Shown: positions 52,810 through 62,538 of the stretch, in pieces
Numbering within the stretch: position 1 is the stretch's first letter
Layout: every line of letters starts with the position of its first letter
Assembly (NCBI GenBank): GCA_964487545.1
Contig: CAZARI010000002.1
Coordinates: 1-64,000 of the forward strand
DNA: 64,000 nucleotides
DNA from: SKUL01 sp964487545
Lineage (GTDB): Bacteria > Bacteroidota > Bacteroidia > Flavobacteriales_D > SKUL01
Direction of reading: 5' to 3'
Position numbers and translations under genes: made by a program
The notes under the pieces: model-generated
Database searches by the model: none
What the model was told of the DNA's origin: nothing
Seen by the model: only the letters and a program-made list of their open reading frames with translations

Positions 52810-55776
52810 TTAATTTATTTTATCAAATGTAATTAAATATTCTGTTCCTTTCTCCGGTTTGGAGTCAAATGCTACTTCACCGTCGAGCTGTTCAATTAGG
52901 GTGTAAACCAACTGTAAGCCCAGGGTGTCTGCGTGATCGAAATCAAAATCGGCAGGCACACCGACACCGTTATCTTTGATCATTAGCTCCACCTTGTTTT
53001 TCACCTCTCTAATTTTCATGGTCAGCACTCCTTTCTGATTGTTAGGAAAGGCATACTTCAGTGCGTTTGATACCAGTTCGTTTACAATTAATCCGCAAGG
53101 TATGGCTTGATCGAGGTTCAGATAGACTTTATCAAATTTGGCATCTAATTCGATTAAACCCGCCTTTATACTGTATGAATGTAGCAAATTTTTCGACAGA
53201 CTCAAAATATAGTCTGAAAAATCGATGGAGCTAAAATCGGTGGTTTGATACAGACTTTCGTGAATAAAGGACATGGATTTTATCCTGTTCTGACTTTCCC
53301 GAAGGATGGACAGTGTATTTGGATCTTTTACATAGGATGACTGCAAATTGAGTATGCTGGAGATGACTTGTAAGTTATTTTTAACGCGATGATGCACCTC
53401 TTGAAGAAGGATTTCCTTTTCGCGCAACGATTCTCTAATTTGCTTTTCGATAATCTTTTTATCGGTCACCTCGTGCGCCATACACGATACTTCTGCAACG
53501 CTGTTATCTTCTTTAAAAATTGGATTCAAAAAAGATTCCATCCAGATGGTATGGCCATTCTTCTTTTTTGCCGGTCCTTCAAATTGCACGTACTTCCCCT
53601 CTATCGCCTGACAGTATAGGTTCATAAACCCTTCTCGTAAATCCTCACGGATAAACGGCTTGAGTACTTTTAAGTAATCCATTCCAATCTGGATTTCTAT
53701 ACCGAAATTGCGTTGCAGCATTTTCGCGAAGTTAGCGTTGTATGAGGTAATTCTGAAATTAATGTCCACCGTCCAAATAAGCATGGCGGTGCTGTCGAAT
53801 ATAGAATTGATTTTTGCTGCCTGGTCTTTAATCTTTCCCTCTGCCTGCTTTTTAAAGGTGACCGATTGGGATATTCCGCTCAGTTCTTCTACTTCTCCAT
53901 CTTCTCTGATAATTGGATTGAGATCTACTTCAAACCATTGCAATTTTCCTGTTTCATCCTTAAGCGAAGTTTCGAACGACTGCGGCTTTCCTTCAAAAAC
54001 CATGTCGTATTTATCTTTCCAGAATTTCTTTGTTTCTACATTTCTGTTGCCTGACAAACCTGTAGCGGGCTGACCGATTTTGGGTGATTTCCCTGTTAGT
54101 TTCTTATAAACTTTAGCGTAGTTAACGTTGAATGAGGTGAGTTTCTTTTGTTTATCTACCGACCAAATCATATAGGCCGTACTTTCAAAAATGGCTTTAA
54201 TTTTTGCCGAGTGGCTATCTGCTTGGGCTATTGCCTTTTTTTGGTCACTGATATCGCGCAGCAATTCTCGTGAGCCAGTAAACTTTCCCTTCTCGTAAAT
54301 CGGTGAGGAGTTGACCTGAACGTACCGGCGTTGCTTTTTACCATTAATCAGCACATATTCCTGTCCTTTTAGCGTTTTTCCACTCAGCTTCATTCGCTTT
54401 CTATCTTCCTTTACTTTTTGTTGAAAGCCTTTATCAACACATTCAAGTAAATTAAGGGTGGCCGCTCGTTTTTCTGAAACGGCAAGCAGCTCCAGTCCGG
54501 CTTTATTCCAGTATTTTAAATTTCCTCGTGCATCGGTTAGCAAATAAGCGTCAGACATGTTATCGAACAAGTCGCGATACATTTCTTCGCTCTTTTTCAG
54601 ATTTTCTTCTGATTGCTTCTCCTCACTAATGTCTCGCGACACGCCCATGGATCCCAAGTAAATTCCGTCTGTGGTATATAGTTGTGATGCAGAAAGATAC
54701 GAGGTGAATTTTTCTCCGTTTTTGCGTTTATTTTCTATCACCAGTGAAACAAGCTCTTCATCAGCCAGGTTCTTTTTCAGCTTTTTATAATCGCCTCCTG
54801 CGGCAAATAGCACCGACGTGGGTTTTCCGATTATTTCATGTCGATTGTAGCCATATTGTTTTTCGGCGGCTTTATTAAATACGCTAATTTTTCCTTCGTT
54901 ATTCTCTGCAATTATCATATCCATCGAACTCTCAATGAGTGCCAGATTAAAATTTTTAGCTTGCTCCAGTTCGTATTGGGTGATCTTGTGTTCTTTAATT
55001 TCGTGTTTTAAGATCTGGTTTATTTCCTCGGCCAGTTGTGCACGCATTTTTTCGTGAATCCACTTTTTTCTAAGCGAAAGATTTGTCAGCATTGTTTGTC
55101 TGGCAGGCTGGCCATCAATCCTTATTTCCACTGTTTGTTCTCCCAGATAAAGTTCCTTTCCTGAAGGTCTTTTATAAGGAAATTCAAAGTACTCTGAATT
55201 GGCTTCAGCAATCCATTCGTCCATCCGGTTTTTCAGTGCTTTTTTTGCTTCTCCGGTAAACAGTGATAGAAAGGGTTTTCCAATCTGCTTTTCTGCTTTA
55301 ATTTCAAGCAGTTCTTCTGCTGCGGCATTCATAAAAACAATCATTCCACTGTGATGGATGACAATACCTTCGGGAATGTTGTTTACCAGCTCTTTCCAAC
55401 TTTCCTTTTTAACAGCAATTGTTTCGTTGATAACCGACTGATTGCGGTGAAATTGAATCAATAAAACATTTGCTGCTGCTTTGTTAAGAATGGTAGCCGA
55501 AATCGTGCATTTTTTATTGTTAATAAATGCATTTTCTATGCTTATGCCTTGGCTATCAATAATTTTAATCCATTTATCAGGGCGGTGTTTATCCTTATTT
55601 AGGAATTTTTTAAACCATGTTTTTTGCGTTTCTCCATTACCTTCCACACTGAACAAAGCCGCAGCAGCAGGTGTAATGTAAATTAATTCAGTGGCTTCAA
55701 TGTCGACCACCGCAGCCGCCAGATTAGCTGCCTCGAGAAAAGAATAGTCGATGTCCGATTTATGTACTTTTTTCAT
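52810..55776 (-). CDS. Cytoplasmic multi-PAS sensor histidine kinase (HisKA_2 type)
   Basis: 988 residues without a signal peptide or membrane helix. About six PAS-like units can be followed along the protein (around 10-90, 115-215, 270-390, 395-510, 520-640, 650-770), with PAS/PAC motifs such as YGYNRHEIIGKPTSVLF and YLGSMGVSRDISEEKQSEEN. The kinase core starts with HHRVKNNLQVISSILNLQ (phospho-His near 795), the HisKA_2 type common in LytTR pairs, followed by NELVSNALKYAFP, DNGVGVP and GLQLVYTLIEQL of the ATPase. It should sense intracellular signals and phosphorylate the adjacent LytTR regulator. Its start is 3 bp after the MORN protein stop. Confidence 0.92.
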   Translation of the reverse strand: MKKVHKSDIDYSFLEAANLAAAVVDIEATELIYITPAAAALFSVEGNGETQKTWFKKFLNKDKHRPDKWIKIIDSQGISIENAFINNKKCTISATILNKAAANVLLIQFHRNQSVINETIAVKKESWKELVNNIPEGIVIHHSGMIVFMNAAAEELLEIKAEKQIGKPFLSLFTGEAKKALKNRMDEWIAEANSEYFEFPYKRPSGKELYLGEQTVEIRIDGQPARQTMLTNLSLRKKWIHEKMRAQLAEEINQILKHEIKEHKITQYELEQAKNFNLALIESSMDMIIAENNEGKISVFNKAAEKQYGYNRHEIIGKPTSVLFAAGGDYKKLKKNLADEELVSLVIENKRKNGEKFTSYLSASQLYTTDGIYLGSMGVSRDISEEKQSEENLKKSEEMYRDLFDNMSDAYLLTDARGNLKYWNKAGLELLAVSEKRAATLNLLECVDKGFQQKVKEDRKRMKLSGKTLKGQEYVLINGKKQRRYVQVNSSPIYEKGKFTGSRELLRDISDQKKAIAQADSHSAKIKAIFESTAYMIWSVDKQKKLTSFNVNYAKVYKKLTGKSPKIGQPATGLSGNRNVETKKFWKDKYDMVFEGKPQSFETSLKDETGKLQWFEVDLNPIIREDGEVEELSGISQSVTFKKQAEGKIKDQAAKINSIFDSTAMLIWTVDINFRITSYNANFAKMLQRNFGIEIQIGMDYLKVLKPFIREDLREGFMNLYCQAIEGKYVQFEGPAKKKNGHTIWMESFLNPIFKEDNSVAEVSCMAHEVTDKKIIEKQIRESLREKEILLQEVHHRVKNNLQVISSILNLQSSYVKDPNTLSILRESQNRIKSMSFIHESLYQTTDFSSIDFSDYILSLSKNLLHSYSIKAGLIELDAKFDKVYLNLDQAIPCGLIVNELVSNALKYAFPNNQKGVLTMKIREVKNKVELMIKDNGVGVPADFDFDHADTLGLQLVYTLIEQLDGEVAFDSKPEKGTEYLITFDKIN

Positions 55777-55779
55777 GCG

Positions 55780-57375
55780 CTAGTTTTCTAACGGGGTCCA
55801 CTCATCCAAGTCTTCGTTTTCTTGTGATCCATCCTCCACTCTCGCTCCATTTATTCTAAATTCAACTCCTTTTTTGTATCGAATAGTTAGTTCACGCATG
55901 CCTTCTTCGTTATACACTTTCCAGGTTCCTACCTTTATTCCTGAATTGTATCGCCCATCCTGACGCAACTGTCCTGAAGGATAATAATATCTATGTCTTC
56001 CAACCGGCAAACCTCCCATATATTCTCCTTCAAAATACAACTTTCCGTCGTGGTAGAAATATTTCCAAAGTCCGTGACGTTCATCTGCCAGATAAGATCC
56101 CTTTTCGGTGTGGTCTCCCAAGCTATAAAACCACTCGCCCTCTTTACTGCCATTGCCGTATTCTCCTTTGGTTATCTCCTCTCCTTGACTGTTGTATTCG
56201 ATTGATTCGCCATCTTCGAATCCCCTTCGGTAATATTCCTCACGCAATACTTCGCCATTTTCGTAATACCAGTTCCATTGGCTGTGGGGCAAGCCTGCTA
56301 CATAATTTCCTTTTTGCTCTACTCCACCCATCATGTAATAGAACACCCAGGGTCCATCTCTTTCAGAATTTATATAAGATCCTTCAGATTTAAGTTCTCC
56401 AGTTGGGTAATAATGCTTCCAGAATCCTTGATAATATCCTTCTCTATCGGTAATGCCCTCTGCAACTAAAATCCCATTGTTATACATATTGCCCGAAATA
56501 ATACTTCCTTGAGAATCGTAAATGCGGTGCACGCCTTCCCTTAATCCATCCTTGTTGTAACCTCCTGTTGACCTTACGCTTCCATCAGGATAAAAAGTAT
56601 TTTGGATGTCAAGCACTTTTATTTCTTCGGCATCTTCAACCAATCGTCCATTTTCATACTTTTCGAGCAGCAGCAAATTTGCTCTACTATCGAAGCTTTT
56701 GAAAAATCCATTTTTTAGTCCTGACGTATAGTTCCCTTCTACTGCAATATTTCCGTTTCTATGGTATTCTATCCATCTTCCTGACTTACGGCCCTGCAGA
56801 TCATATCTGTTTATTTCTTCTTGACGGGTAATAAATCCGTTTTCATAACGAAGCAGGGTAATGATGCGTTGGTCTTTACCATACTCAAATGCCTGACCTG
56901 ACTCCTTTCCATCAACGAAATCTACCTTCTTGCTCACCTCACCTGTACTGTAAAAGTAAAGTGCTTCACCCTGTTTAACACCATTTTCATAATTGGCAAT
57001 TTCTTTAATATTCTCCTCCGCATCATAATAGGTTGCTTCGCCATTTCGATCGCCTTTTCTATAGGTAAGTGAACTGGTTTTTAATCCATTATGATTATAA
57101 AAGTTCCAAATACTGTCCAGTTCAAATTGTGTTCTCTTTCCTTCAGATTTTATTGTACCGTCTGGATAATACGTCTTCCAAAACCCATCGGGCTTATCAT
57201 CGAGCATATATCCTTCGCTTGACACTCTTCCATTTTCATGGTATAACACAGTGTACTCCTTTTCCTGAGCCATGAGCTCTGAAAATCCTAAACCAGATGT
57301 ACACACTACAACTAAATAAAAAGAAGATTTAATTAAATTTAAACTGGTCTTTATTATGCTGTGAATTGTGTTCAT
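55780..57375 (-). CDS. Exported MORN/YwqK-repeat protein, first gene of a two-component operon
   Basis: 531 residues with a signal sequence ending about SELMAQ. Nearly the whole protein is a chain of roughly 20 MORN-variant units of 22-24 residues (YYPDGTIKSEG, YYPTGELKSEGSY, YYPSGQLRQDGRY and so on), often with Gly-x-W-x-x-Y spacing. The short tail is acidic. The protein is probably periplasmic or surface-exposed. It is separated by only 3 bp from the sensor kinase, so the three genes are very likely one transcript. Its role could be as sensor ligand, output or unrelated; this is not shown by sequence. Confidence 0.82.
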   Translation of the reverse strand: MNTIHSIIKTSLNLIKSSFYLVVVCTSGLGFSELMAQEKEYTVLYHENGRVSSEGYMLDDKPDGFWKTYYPDGTIKSEGKRTQFELDSIWNFYNHNGLKTSSLTYRKGDRNGEATYYDAEENIKEIANYENGVKQGEALYFYSTGEVSKKVDFVDGKESGQAFEYGKDQRIITLLRYENGFITRQEEINRYDLQGRKSGRWIEYHRNGNIAVEGNYTSGLKNGFFKSFDSRANLLLLEKYENGRLVEDAEEIKVLDIQNTFYPDGSVRSTGGYNKDGLREGVHRIYDSQGSIISGNMYNNGILVAEGITDREGYYQGFWKHYYPTGELKSEGSYINSERDGPWVFYYMMGGVEQKGNYVAGLPHSQWNWYYENGEVLREEYYRRGFEDGESIEYNSQGEEITKGEYGNGSKEGEWFYSLGDHTEKGSYLADERHGLWKYFYHDGKLYFEGEYMGGLPVGRHRYYYPSGQLRQDGRYNSGIKVGTWKVYNEEGMRELTIRYKKGVEFRINGARVEDGSQENEDLDEWTPLEN

Positions 57376-57762
57376 AATTTTTCTTGGAAAGGGTTGGATT
57401 GTGACTTATCACGATTTAATAACATTCGATTAACATTAAAATCGATTCAAAACCTTGTTCTACATTAATTTCCACGAAAGCAAAGGTAGTTGTTGAAAAG
57501 AAGAGATGGGCATAAATTTTAAATTTTTGGGTATGCTGGTGTGTTTATAAGTCGGGTATTACCTTAGCGACAAGTTTCAGATATAAATTGCCTTTGGTCG
57601 GGGAATAATGCTAAGGTCAGTTTTGAGGTAATTTTCCTAATGAAGTTATCAATAATTTTACACACGCTTTCGACGTATCGAAGATGTAATGTTGCAAAAC
57701 TTTTTAACAAATGGCAGGGCCTTTAAATTTATATCTTTGTCTATTGATAAACACCGTGTTAT
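57376..57762. promoter_or_regulatory. Divergent intergenic region between the MORN operon and rpiB
   Basis: 387 bp, AT-rich, with no gene. It holds a minus-strand TACCTTTG (57481-57488) for the MORN-kinase-regulator operon, 105 bp from its ATG, and a + strand TATCTTTG (57732-57739) for rpiB, 23 bp from its ATG. No repeats or hairpins stand out, so the long space before the MORN gene (about 95 nt of leader) may carry regulation. Confidence 0.55.
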
Positions 57763-58191
57763 ATGAAAATTTCGATAGGTTCTGACCATGCTGGATATGA
57801 GTTGAAAAGCTTTTTAATCAAAGCGTTAAAAGCACAAGAAGTACAAATTGTTGATTTTGGAACGCACAGTTCCGATAGTGTAGACTATCCAGACTTTGCT
57901 CATCCTGTATCTGAATCAGTAGCCAATGCACAGTCCGATTTTGGTATTGTTGTTTGTGGAAGTGGAAACGGTGTGGCGATGGCGGCAAATAAGCATTCTG
58001 GAATAAGATGTGCATTGTGCTGGTTGCCTGAAATCGCCAAACTGGCAAAGCAACATAATAATGCCAATATAGTGGCTTTGCCTGCGCGCTTTATAACTAA
58101 CAATGAAGCTTTGGATATTGTGAATAGTTTTATGGAAGCCAAATTTGAAGGTGGACGTCACGGTAAAAGGGTCGAAAAAATTGCAAGATGA
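57763..58191 (+). CDS. rpiB: Ribose 5-phosphate isomerase B
   Basis: The enzyme interconverts ribose 5-phosphate and ribulose 5-phosphate. The 142-residue protein shows SDHAGYELK (residues 7-15), the catalytic Cys65 in VVCGSGNGVAMAANK and the NIVALPARF segment. The length is typical of RpiB. The start of the next gene overlaps its stop (ATGA). Confidence 0.95.
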   Translation: MKISIGSDHAGYELKSFLIKALKAQEVQIVDFGTHSSDSVDYPDFAHPVSESVANAQSDFGIVVCGSGNGVAMAANKHSGIRCALCWLPEIAKLAKQHNNANIVALPARFITNNEALDIVNSFMEAKFEGGRHGKRVEKIAR

Positions 58192-59753
58192 TTAGGATTA
58201 TAATGATTGTTTTAGTGTCTGCTTTAGCTGTTCTTGATGGATACGGCGTGGCGAATGATACATTGCGTTCACATTATTCTAAAAAAATAAGTGAGGACAG
58301 TTTGCGGCAATATTTGACGGTAATTGCTTCGGATGAATTTGAAGGAAGAGATTCTGGCAAACCTGGGCAAAAAAAAGCGGCGCGCTATATCGCGGACCAT
58401 TTTGAGCGATTTGGTTTGGAACAGGTTGCAGACAGTGGTTATTATCAACGGTTTTATTTAATCGAATCGGCCATTGAAAAAGCAGAATTTTCTGTGAACA
58501 ATCGGAGTTTGGAGTACATCGATGATTTTTACTTTTTTGGTGCAATGGTAAGCGATGGAATTAGAGCGTTTTCTGCTCTTCAGTTTCTCGGATACGGCAT
58601 AGATGATACCCTTTATAGTGATTATGTAAAAGCGGATACATTGGTCAAAAATGTCGTGATTTGGCAGGGCGAGCCTCGTGATGGGGAAGGAAATTATTTG
58701 ATAAGTGGAGATAAAAGAAGTTCTGATTGGGGTAGCGATTTTAGCACAAAAGTTAATGCGGCTAGAAATAATGGGGTGGAGAATCTTTTTATTGTCAATG
58801 AAGATTATGACATGACCGTAGCGCGACTTTCATTTTATCTAACAGTTCCTCGTGTTGGTTTGTGGAATGAGAATAGAACAGCTCCGGTTATGGCTGTTTA
58901 TTTTATTTCTCCTTCCACTGCAAAAAGGATGCTGGGTAGACAATATGATTCCAATAAACTGAAGCAAGAAATCGAAAAGGAAAGGAAAGGTCGAGCATTT
59001 ACGGTATCAGGTAAATACAAAATTGACATCAACAAGTCAGAAAAAAAGTTGTCGACAGAGAATGTGATGGGTCTTATTCGCGGAAGTAGTAAGGCAGATG
59101 AGTATCTCATTATGACTGCTCATTACGACCATCTCGGAATGGTGGATGGTGAAATCTATAACGGTGCCGACGACGATGGAAGTGGTACAGCGGCATTAAT
59201 TGAAATGGCCCGGGTTTTAGCTGAAGCAAAAGCAACGGGAAATGGTCCGGAACGCTCAGTTTTGTTTCTTGCTGTTTCTGCAGAGGAGAAGGGTTTGATT
59301 GGATCGGCATATTATACAGAGAACCCTGTATTTCCGCTTGAAAGTACCGTGGCTAATTTGAATATTGACATGATTGGTCGCAGCGATGCAAACCATGAAG
59401 AAAACAGCGAGTATATCTATCTGATCGGGTCCAATAGATTGTCTACTACGCTACACGAAATCAGCGAACAAGTCAATCGGGAATGCTGCAATATTTTGTT
59501 GGATTATACTTATAATGATCCGCGTGATCCAAATCGTTTTTATTATCGATCAGATCATTATAACTTCATAAAGAATGGAATTCCAGCCATCTTTTATTTT
59601 AGTGGTGTTCACGAAGACTATCACCAACCGGGAGATACAGTGGACAAAATTCAGTTTGAAAAAATGACTTCAGTGGTTAGGTTTATTTTCTCAACCGCGT
59701 GGGAAGTGGCAAATACCGATAGAAGCATTGAAGTGAATGTGTTTGAACAGTAA
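58188..59753 (+). CDS. M28-family zinc aminopeptidase
   Basis: 521 residues with a signal peptide (IIMIVLVSALAVLDGYG). The M28 zinc site is complete: His and Asp in MTAHYDHLG and NGADDDGSG, the general-base Glu in SAEEKGLIGS, Asp in NIDMIGRSD, and His in the late EDYHQPGDTVDKI segment. It should release N-terminal amino acids from peptides in the periplasm or outside. It is translationally coupled to rpiB, an odd functional pairing. The bidirectional terminator at 59774 follows. Confidence 0.9.
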   Translation: MIRIIMIVLVSALAVLDGYGVANDTLRSHYSKKISEDSLRQYLTVIASDEFEGRDSGKPGQKKAARYIADHFERFGLEQVADSGYYQRFYLIESAIEKAEFSVNNRSLEYIDDFYFFGAMVSDGIRAFSALQFLGYGIDDTLYSDYVKADTLVKNVVIWQGEPRDGEGNYLISGDKRSSDWGSDFSTKVNAARNNGVENLFIVNEDYDMTVARLSFYLTVPRVGLWNENRTAPVMAVYFISPSTAKRMLGRQYDSNKLKQEIEKERKGRAFTVSGKYKIDINKSEKKLSTENVMGLIRGSSKADEYLIMTAHYDHLGMVDGEIYNGADDDGSGTAALIEMARVLAEAKATGNGPERSVLFLAVSAEEKGLIGSAYYTENPVFPLESTVANLNIDMIGRSDANHEENSEYIYLIGSNRLSTTLHEISEQVNRECCNILLDYTYNDPRDPNRFYYRSDHYNFIKNGIPAIFYFSGVHEDYHQPGDTVDKIQFEKMTSVVRFIFSTAWEVANTDRSIEVNVFEQ

Positions 59754-59773
59754 ATCTAAATGCTGATAATCAA

Positions 59774-59802
59774 AGAAAAAGGCCCCGATTAAAGGGCCTT
59801 TT
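59774..59802. terminator. Bidirectional intrinsic terminator
   Basis: AAAGGCCC (59778-59785) and GGGCCTTT (59794-59801) form a perfect stem with A before and T after it. It serves both the M28 peptidase and the opposing aldehyde dehydrogenase gene. Confidence 0.9.
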
Positions 59803-59825
59803 CTGACTCATTCATTTTGAAGTGA

Positions 59826-61379
59826 CTATAAATCGAAAGTAATACCTTGTGCTAAAGGGAGCTCGGTGCTGTAATTGATGGTATTGGTCTGTCTGCGCAT
59901 ATATACTTTCCATGCATCCGAACCAGATTCTCTACCGCCACCGGTTTCTTTTTCTCCTCCAAAAGCACCGCCAATTTCAGCCCCGCTGGTACCGATATTA
60001 ACGTTTGCAATGCCGCAATCACTACCCGCGTAGCTCAAGAATTTTTCTGCTTCACGCAAATTATTGGTCATTATGGCTGACGATAAACCTTGTACAACGC
60101 CATTCTGTATTTCAATGGCTTCCTCAAGGGTTTTGTACTTCATAATGTACAAAATGGGTGCAAAGGTTTCTGATTGCACGATATCCATATCATTGCTTGC
60201 TTCAGCGATACAGGGTTTTACGTAACATCCGCTTTGGTAATCGTCGCCTTCTACAACACCACCTTCAACGAGCATTTTGCCGCCTTGCGATTTTACCGCT
60301 TCAATAGCATTGAGGTAGTTTTGAACCGCATCTTTATCAATGAGTGGCCCAACGTGATTATTCTTATCTAGTGGATTTCCAATTTTTAATTGTCCGTAGG
60401 CTTCCTTGAGCTTTTCTTTTACGGTTTCGTACTGACTTTCGTGAATGATCAACCGGCGAGTCGAAGTGCATCGTTGTCCAGCAGTACCTACCGCACCAAA
60501 AACAGCCCCGATAATGGTCATTTTAAGATCAGCATCGGGCGTAACGATTATGGCGTTGTTTCCACCGAGTTCGAGCAGCGATCTTCCAAGGCGTTGAGCA
60601 ACGGTGGTAGCCACAATTTTCCCCATACGGGTTGAACCGGTTGCAGATATCAAAGGAACTCGATTGTCGTTAGAAAGGAACTCCCCAACGGTATAGTCTC
60701 CGTTCACCAGGCAACTAATTCCCTCAGGCAAATTATTCTCTTTAGCCACTTCTGCCCAAATATTTTGACAGGCAATTGAGCAAAGCGGACTCTTTTCAGA
60801 AGGCTTCCAAATACATACATCGCCGCAAATCCACGCTAGCGCCGCATTCCACGACCATACAGCTACGGGGAAGTTAAAGGCCGAAATGATACCGACAATT
60901 CCCAGTGGGTGATATTGCTCGTACATACGGTGCAAAGGTCGTTCAGAGTGCATGGTTAATCCGTAAAGTTGGCGCGATTGACCTACCGCAAACTCACAGA
61001 TATCGATCATTTCCTGAACTTCACCCAGACCTTCCTGAAGCGATTTACCCATTTCGTAGGATACCAGTTTGCCCAAGGGCTCTTTGTATTTTCTCAATTT
61101 ATCTCCAAACTGTCGCACTATATCTCCGCGCTTTGGAGCCGGCATCGTACGCCAAGTTTTAAAAGCCTTTTGTGCAGTAGAAACCACTTTCTCGTAATCG
61201 TCCTTCGTGGCCGAAGAGAGCTTCGCGATTAATGCGCCATCAACAGGGGAATAGCTCTCTATTTCTTTATTGTTGCCGAAATGTTCTTGTCCTGTTGAGC
61301 AACCATGATTGGTTACATTGATTTTGAGTTGCTTTAATACTTCTGATATATCAACTCCGGATGATGTTTCTGTGAGCAT
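59826..61379 (-). CDS. Aldehyde dehydrogenase, ALDH7 (aminoadipate-semialdehyde) type
   Basis: 517 residues. Catalytic Cys304 in GTAGQRCTSTRRL and general-base Glu in LLELGGNNAI are present. The C-terminal GGAFGGEKETGGGRESGSDAWK matches ALDH7 (antiquitin/AmaB) enzymes, which oxidise alpha-aminoadipate semialdehyde to alpha-aminoadipate in lysine degradation using NAD. Lysine ketoglutarate reductase or other partner genes are not in the window. Other aldehydes cannot be excluded. It is monocistronic. Confidence 0.88.
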   Translation of the reverse strand: MLTETSSGVDISEVLKQLKINVTNHGCSTGQEHFGNNKEIESYSPVDGALIAKLSSATKDDYEKVVSTAQKAFKTWRTMPAPKRGDIVRQFGDKLRKYKEPLGKLVSYEMGKSLQEGLGEVQEMIDICEFAVGQSRQLYGLTMHSERPLHRMYEQYHPLGIVGIISAFNFPVAVWSWNAALAWICGDVCIWKPSEKSPLCSIACQNIWAEVAKENNLPEGISCLVNGDYTVGEFLSNDNRVPLISATGSTRMGKIVATTVAQRLGRSLLELGGNNAIIVTPDADLKMTIIGAVFGAVGTAGQRCTSTRRLIIHESQYETVKEKLKEAYGQLKIGNPLDKNNHVGPLIDKDAVQNYLNAIEAVKSQGGKMLVEGGVVEGDDYQSGCYVKPCIAEASNDMDIVQSETFAPILYIMKYKTLEEAIEIQNGVVQGLSSAIMTNNLREAEKFLSYAGSDCGIANVNIGTSGAEIGGAFGGEKETGGGRESGSDAWKVYMRRQTNTINYSTELPLAQGITFDL

Positions 61380-61403
61380 ATTTTAATTTTTGATTTAGAA
61401 TTA

Positions 61404-61411
61404 CAAAGCTA
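61404..61411 (-). promoter_or_regulatory. Candidate -7 element for the aldehyde dehydrogenase
   Basis: The minus strand reads TAGCTTTG, 24 bp before the ATG. The rest of 61412-61595 shows no feature. Confidence 0.45.
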
Positions 61412-61595
61412 ATCAGAATTGATGAGAGGGAATAGGCCGCATCATACCTGAACGCTTGTTGATAAATACGATTGTCTTTTTTATTTAAGACTAATTGATT
61501 GAAAATCAGAGTAGTGTTAGCGAGCTGAATTTTGAAAGATCTTTCGAAAATAGGGGTGACATACTATAAAGGCCTTATCGGCCAGAAAAGGGCAA

Positions 61596-62459
61596 TTAAA
61601 TGTCTTGTTTTTGGAAAACGTAGATCAGACTGGAGTAATTTCCAGTTTTTGTTGCTTTGATGTTTGAAAGTAGTCCTGAGTATAGACCGCTGAGGATGTT
61701 TCCTCCTTTGTACTTTTCGCTTAGCATTGAAACATAAAATGAATCAAATTTCATAGGGAGTGTTTCAATTAAGGTCAAATTTGTTTTTTCTGCCAGAACC
61801 TTCATACTTTCCGGGTGGAAATGGAATAAGTGTCTGGGAAGATCGTACGCTGCCCAATATTCTCCATATTTATTTGCGTCATACGAGGCATGATTGGGGA
61901 CTGCGATAATGATGGTGCCGTTTTGCACTAAGAGATTTTTTAGTTCGAGAATGGTTTGTATAGGATCGTAAGTATGTTCGAGAACATGCCACAAGGTTAT
62001 CGCCCCATATTGACCTTTTTGGTTTTTGATCCATTCCGGTTTATAAATCTGCAGTCCTTTTGCAGTGGCAATGTTGCGGGCGTTATCATCAGGTTCAACT
62101 CCAATTGTATTAAATCCATTTTGCTTGGCAAAAAGTAGAAAGTCGCCCGTGCCGCTACCAAAGTCTAATAGATCTTTATTCGGTGTGCATCGTATAATCA
62201 GGTTGAGCTTTTGTCTAAGAGTGATTTTCTTCACTTGTTGATAGGCGAAGTTGACCAAACCTTTTGTTGAATCATTGTGCGAAACATATTTGTCCGACTG
62301 GTAATAATGGAAAACTTCTGAGGGTTTGGGTTGGGGTGAGGTAATACCTGTTTTACATATACCACACATGGCAACGTTAAATAGCTCCCCAGTTAGAAAG
62401 TGATCTTTTGAGTATAAAGAGGTGTGAATGTCTTTACCTCCACACAAAGGACAGTGCAT
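61596..62459 (-). CDS. Class I SAM-dependent methyltransferase with N-terminal zinc-finger-like motif
   Basis: 287 residues. Two Cys pairs at the start (Cys3-x-x-Cys6, Cys32-x-x-Cys35) look like a zinc ribbon, followed by a Rossmann methyltransferase domain: motif I LLDFGSGTGDFLLFAK (near 115), acidic GVEPDDNARNIA, and ALWHVLEHTYDP-like motif ITLWHVLEHTYD. This arrangement is common in methyltransferases near surface-polysaccharide genes, but there are none here. The substrate is unknown. Two parS-like sites lie directly upstream. Confidence 0.82.
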   Translation of the reverse strand: MHCPLCGGKDIHTSLYSKDHFLTGELFNVAMCGICKTGITSPQPKPSEVFHYYQSDKYVSHNDSTKGLVNFAYQQVKKITLRQKLNLIIRCTPNKDLLDFGSGTGDFLLFAKQNGFNTIGVEPDDNARNIATAKGLQIYKPEWIKNQKGQYGAITLWHVLEHTYDPIQTILELKNLLVQNGTIIIAVPNHASYDANKYGEYWAAYDLPRHLFHFHPESMKVLAEKTNLTLIETLPMKFDSFYVSMLSEKYKGGNILSGLYSGLLSNIKATKTGNYSSLIYVFQKQDI

Positions 62460-62473
62460 TTTTTTTACCTTGA

Positions 62474-62489
62474 TGTTCCACGTGAAACA
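62474..62489. promoter_or_regulatory. parS-like site 1
   Basis: TGTTCCACGTGAAACA differs by one base from the ParB binding consensus TGTTTCACGTGAAACA. A second site lies 49 bp away. Confidence 0.8.
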
Positions 62490-62522
62490 ATTTTTAAAAT
62501 GGGATAGAATGGGGTAAATAAT

Positions 62523-62538
62523 GGTTCCACGTGAAACA
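62523..62538. promoter_or_regulatory. parS-like site 2
   Basis: GGTTCCACGTGAAACA has the same core as site 1 and differs from the consensus by two bases. It abuts the mnmG stop codon. Two such sites within 65 bp are very unlikely by chance. Confidence 0.8.
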
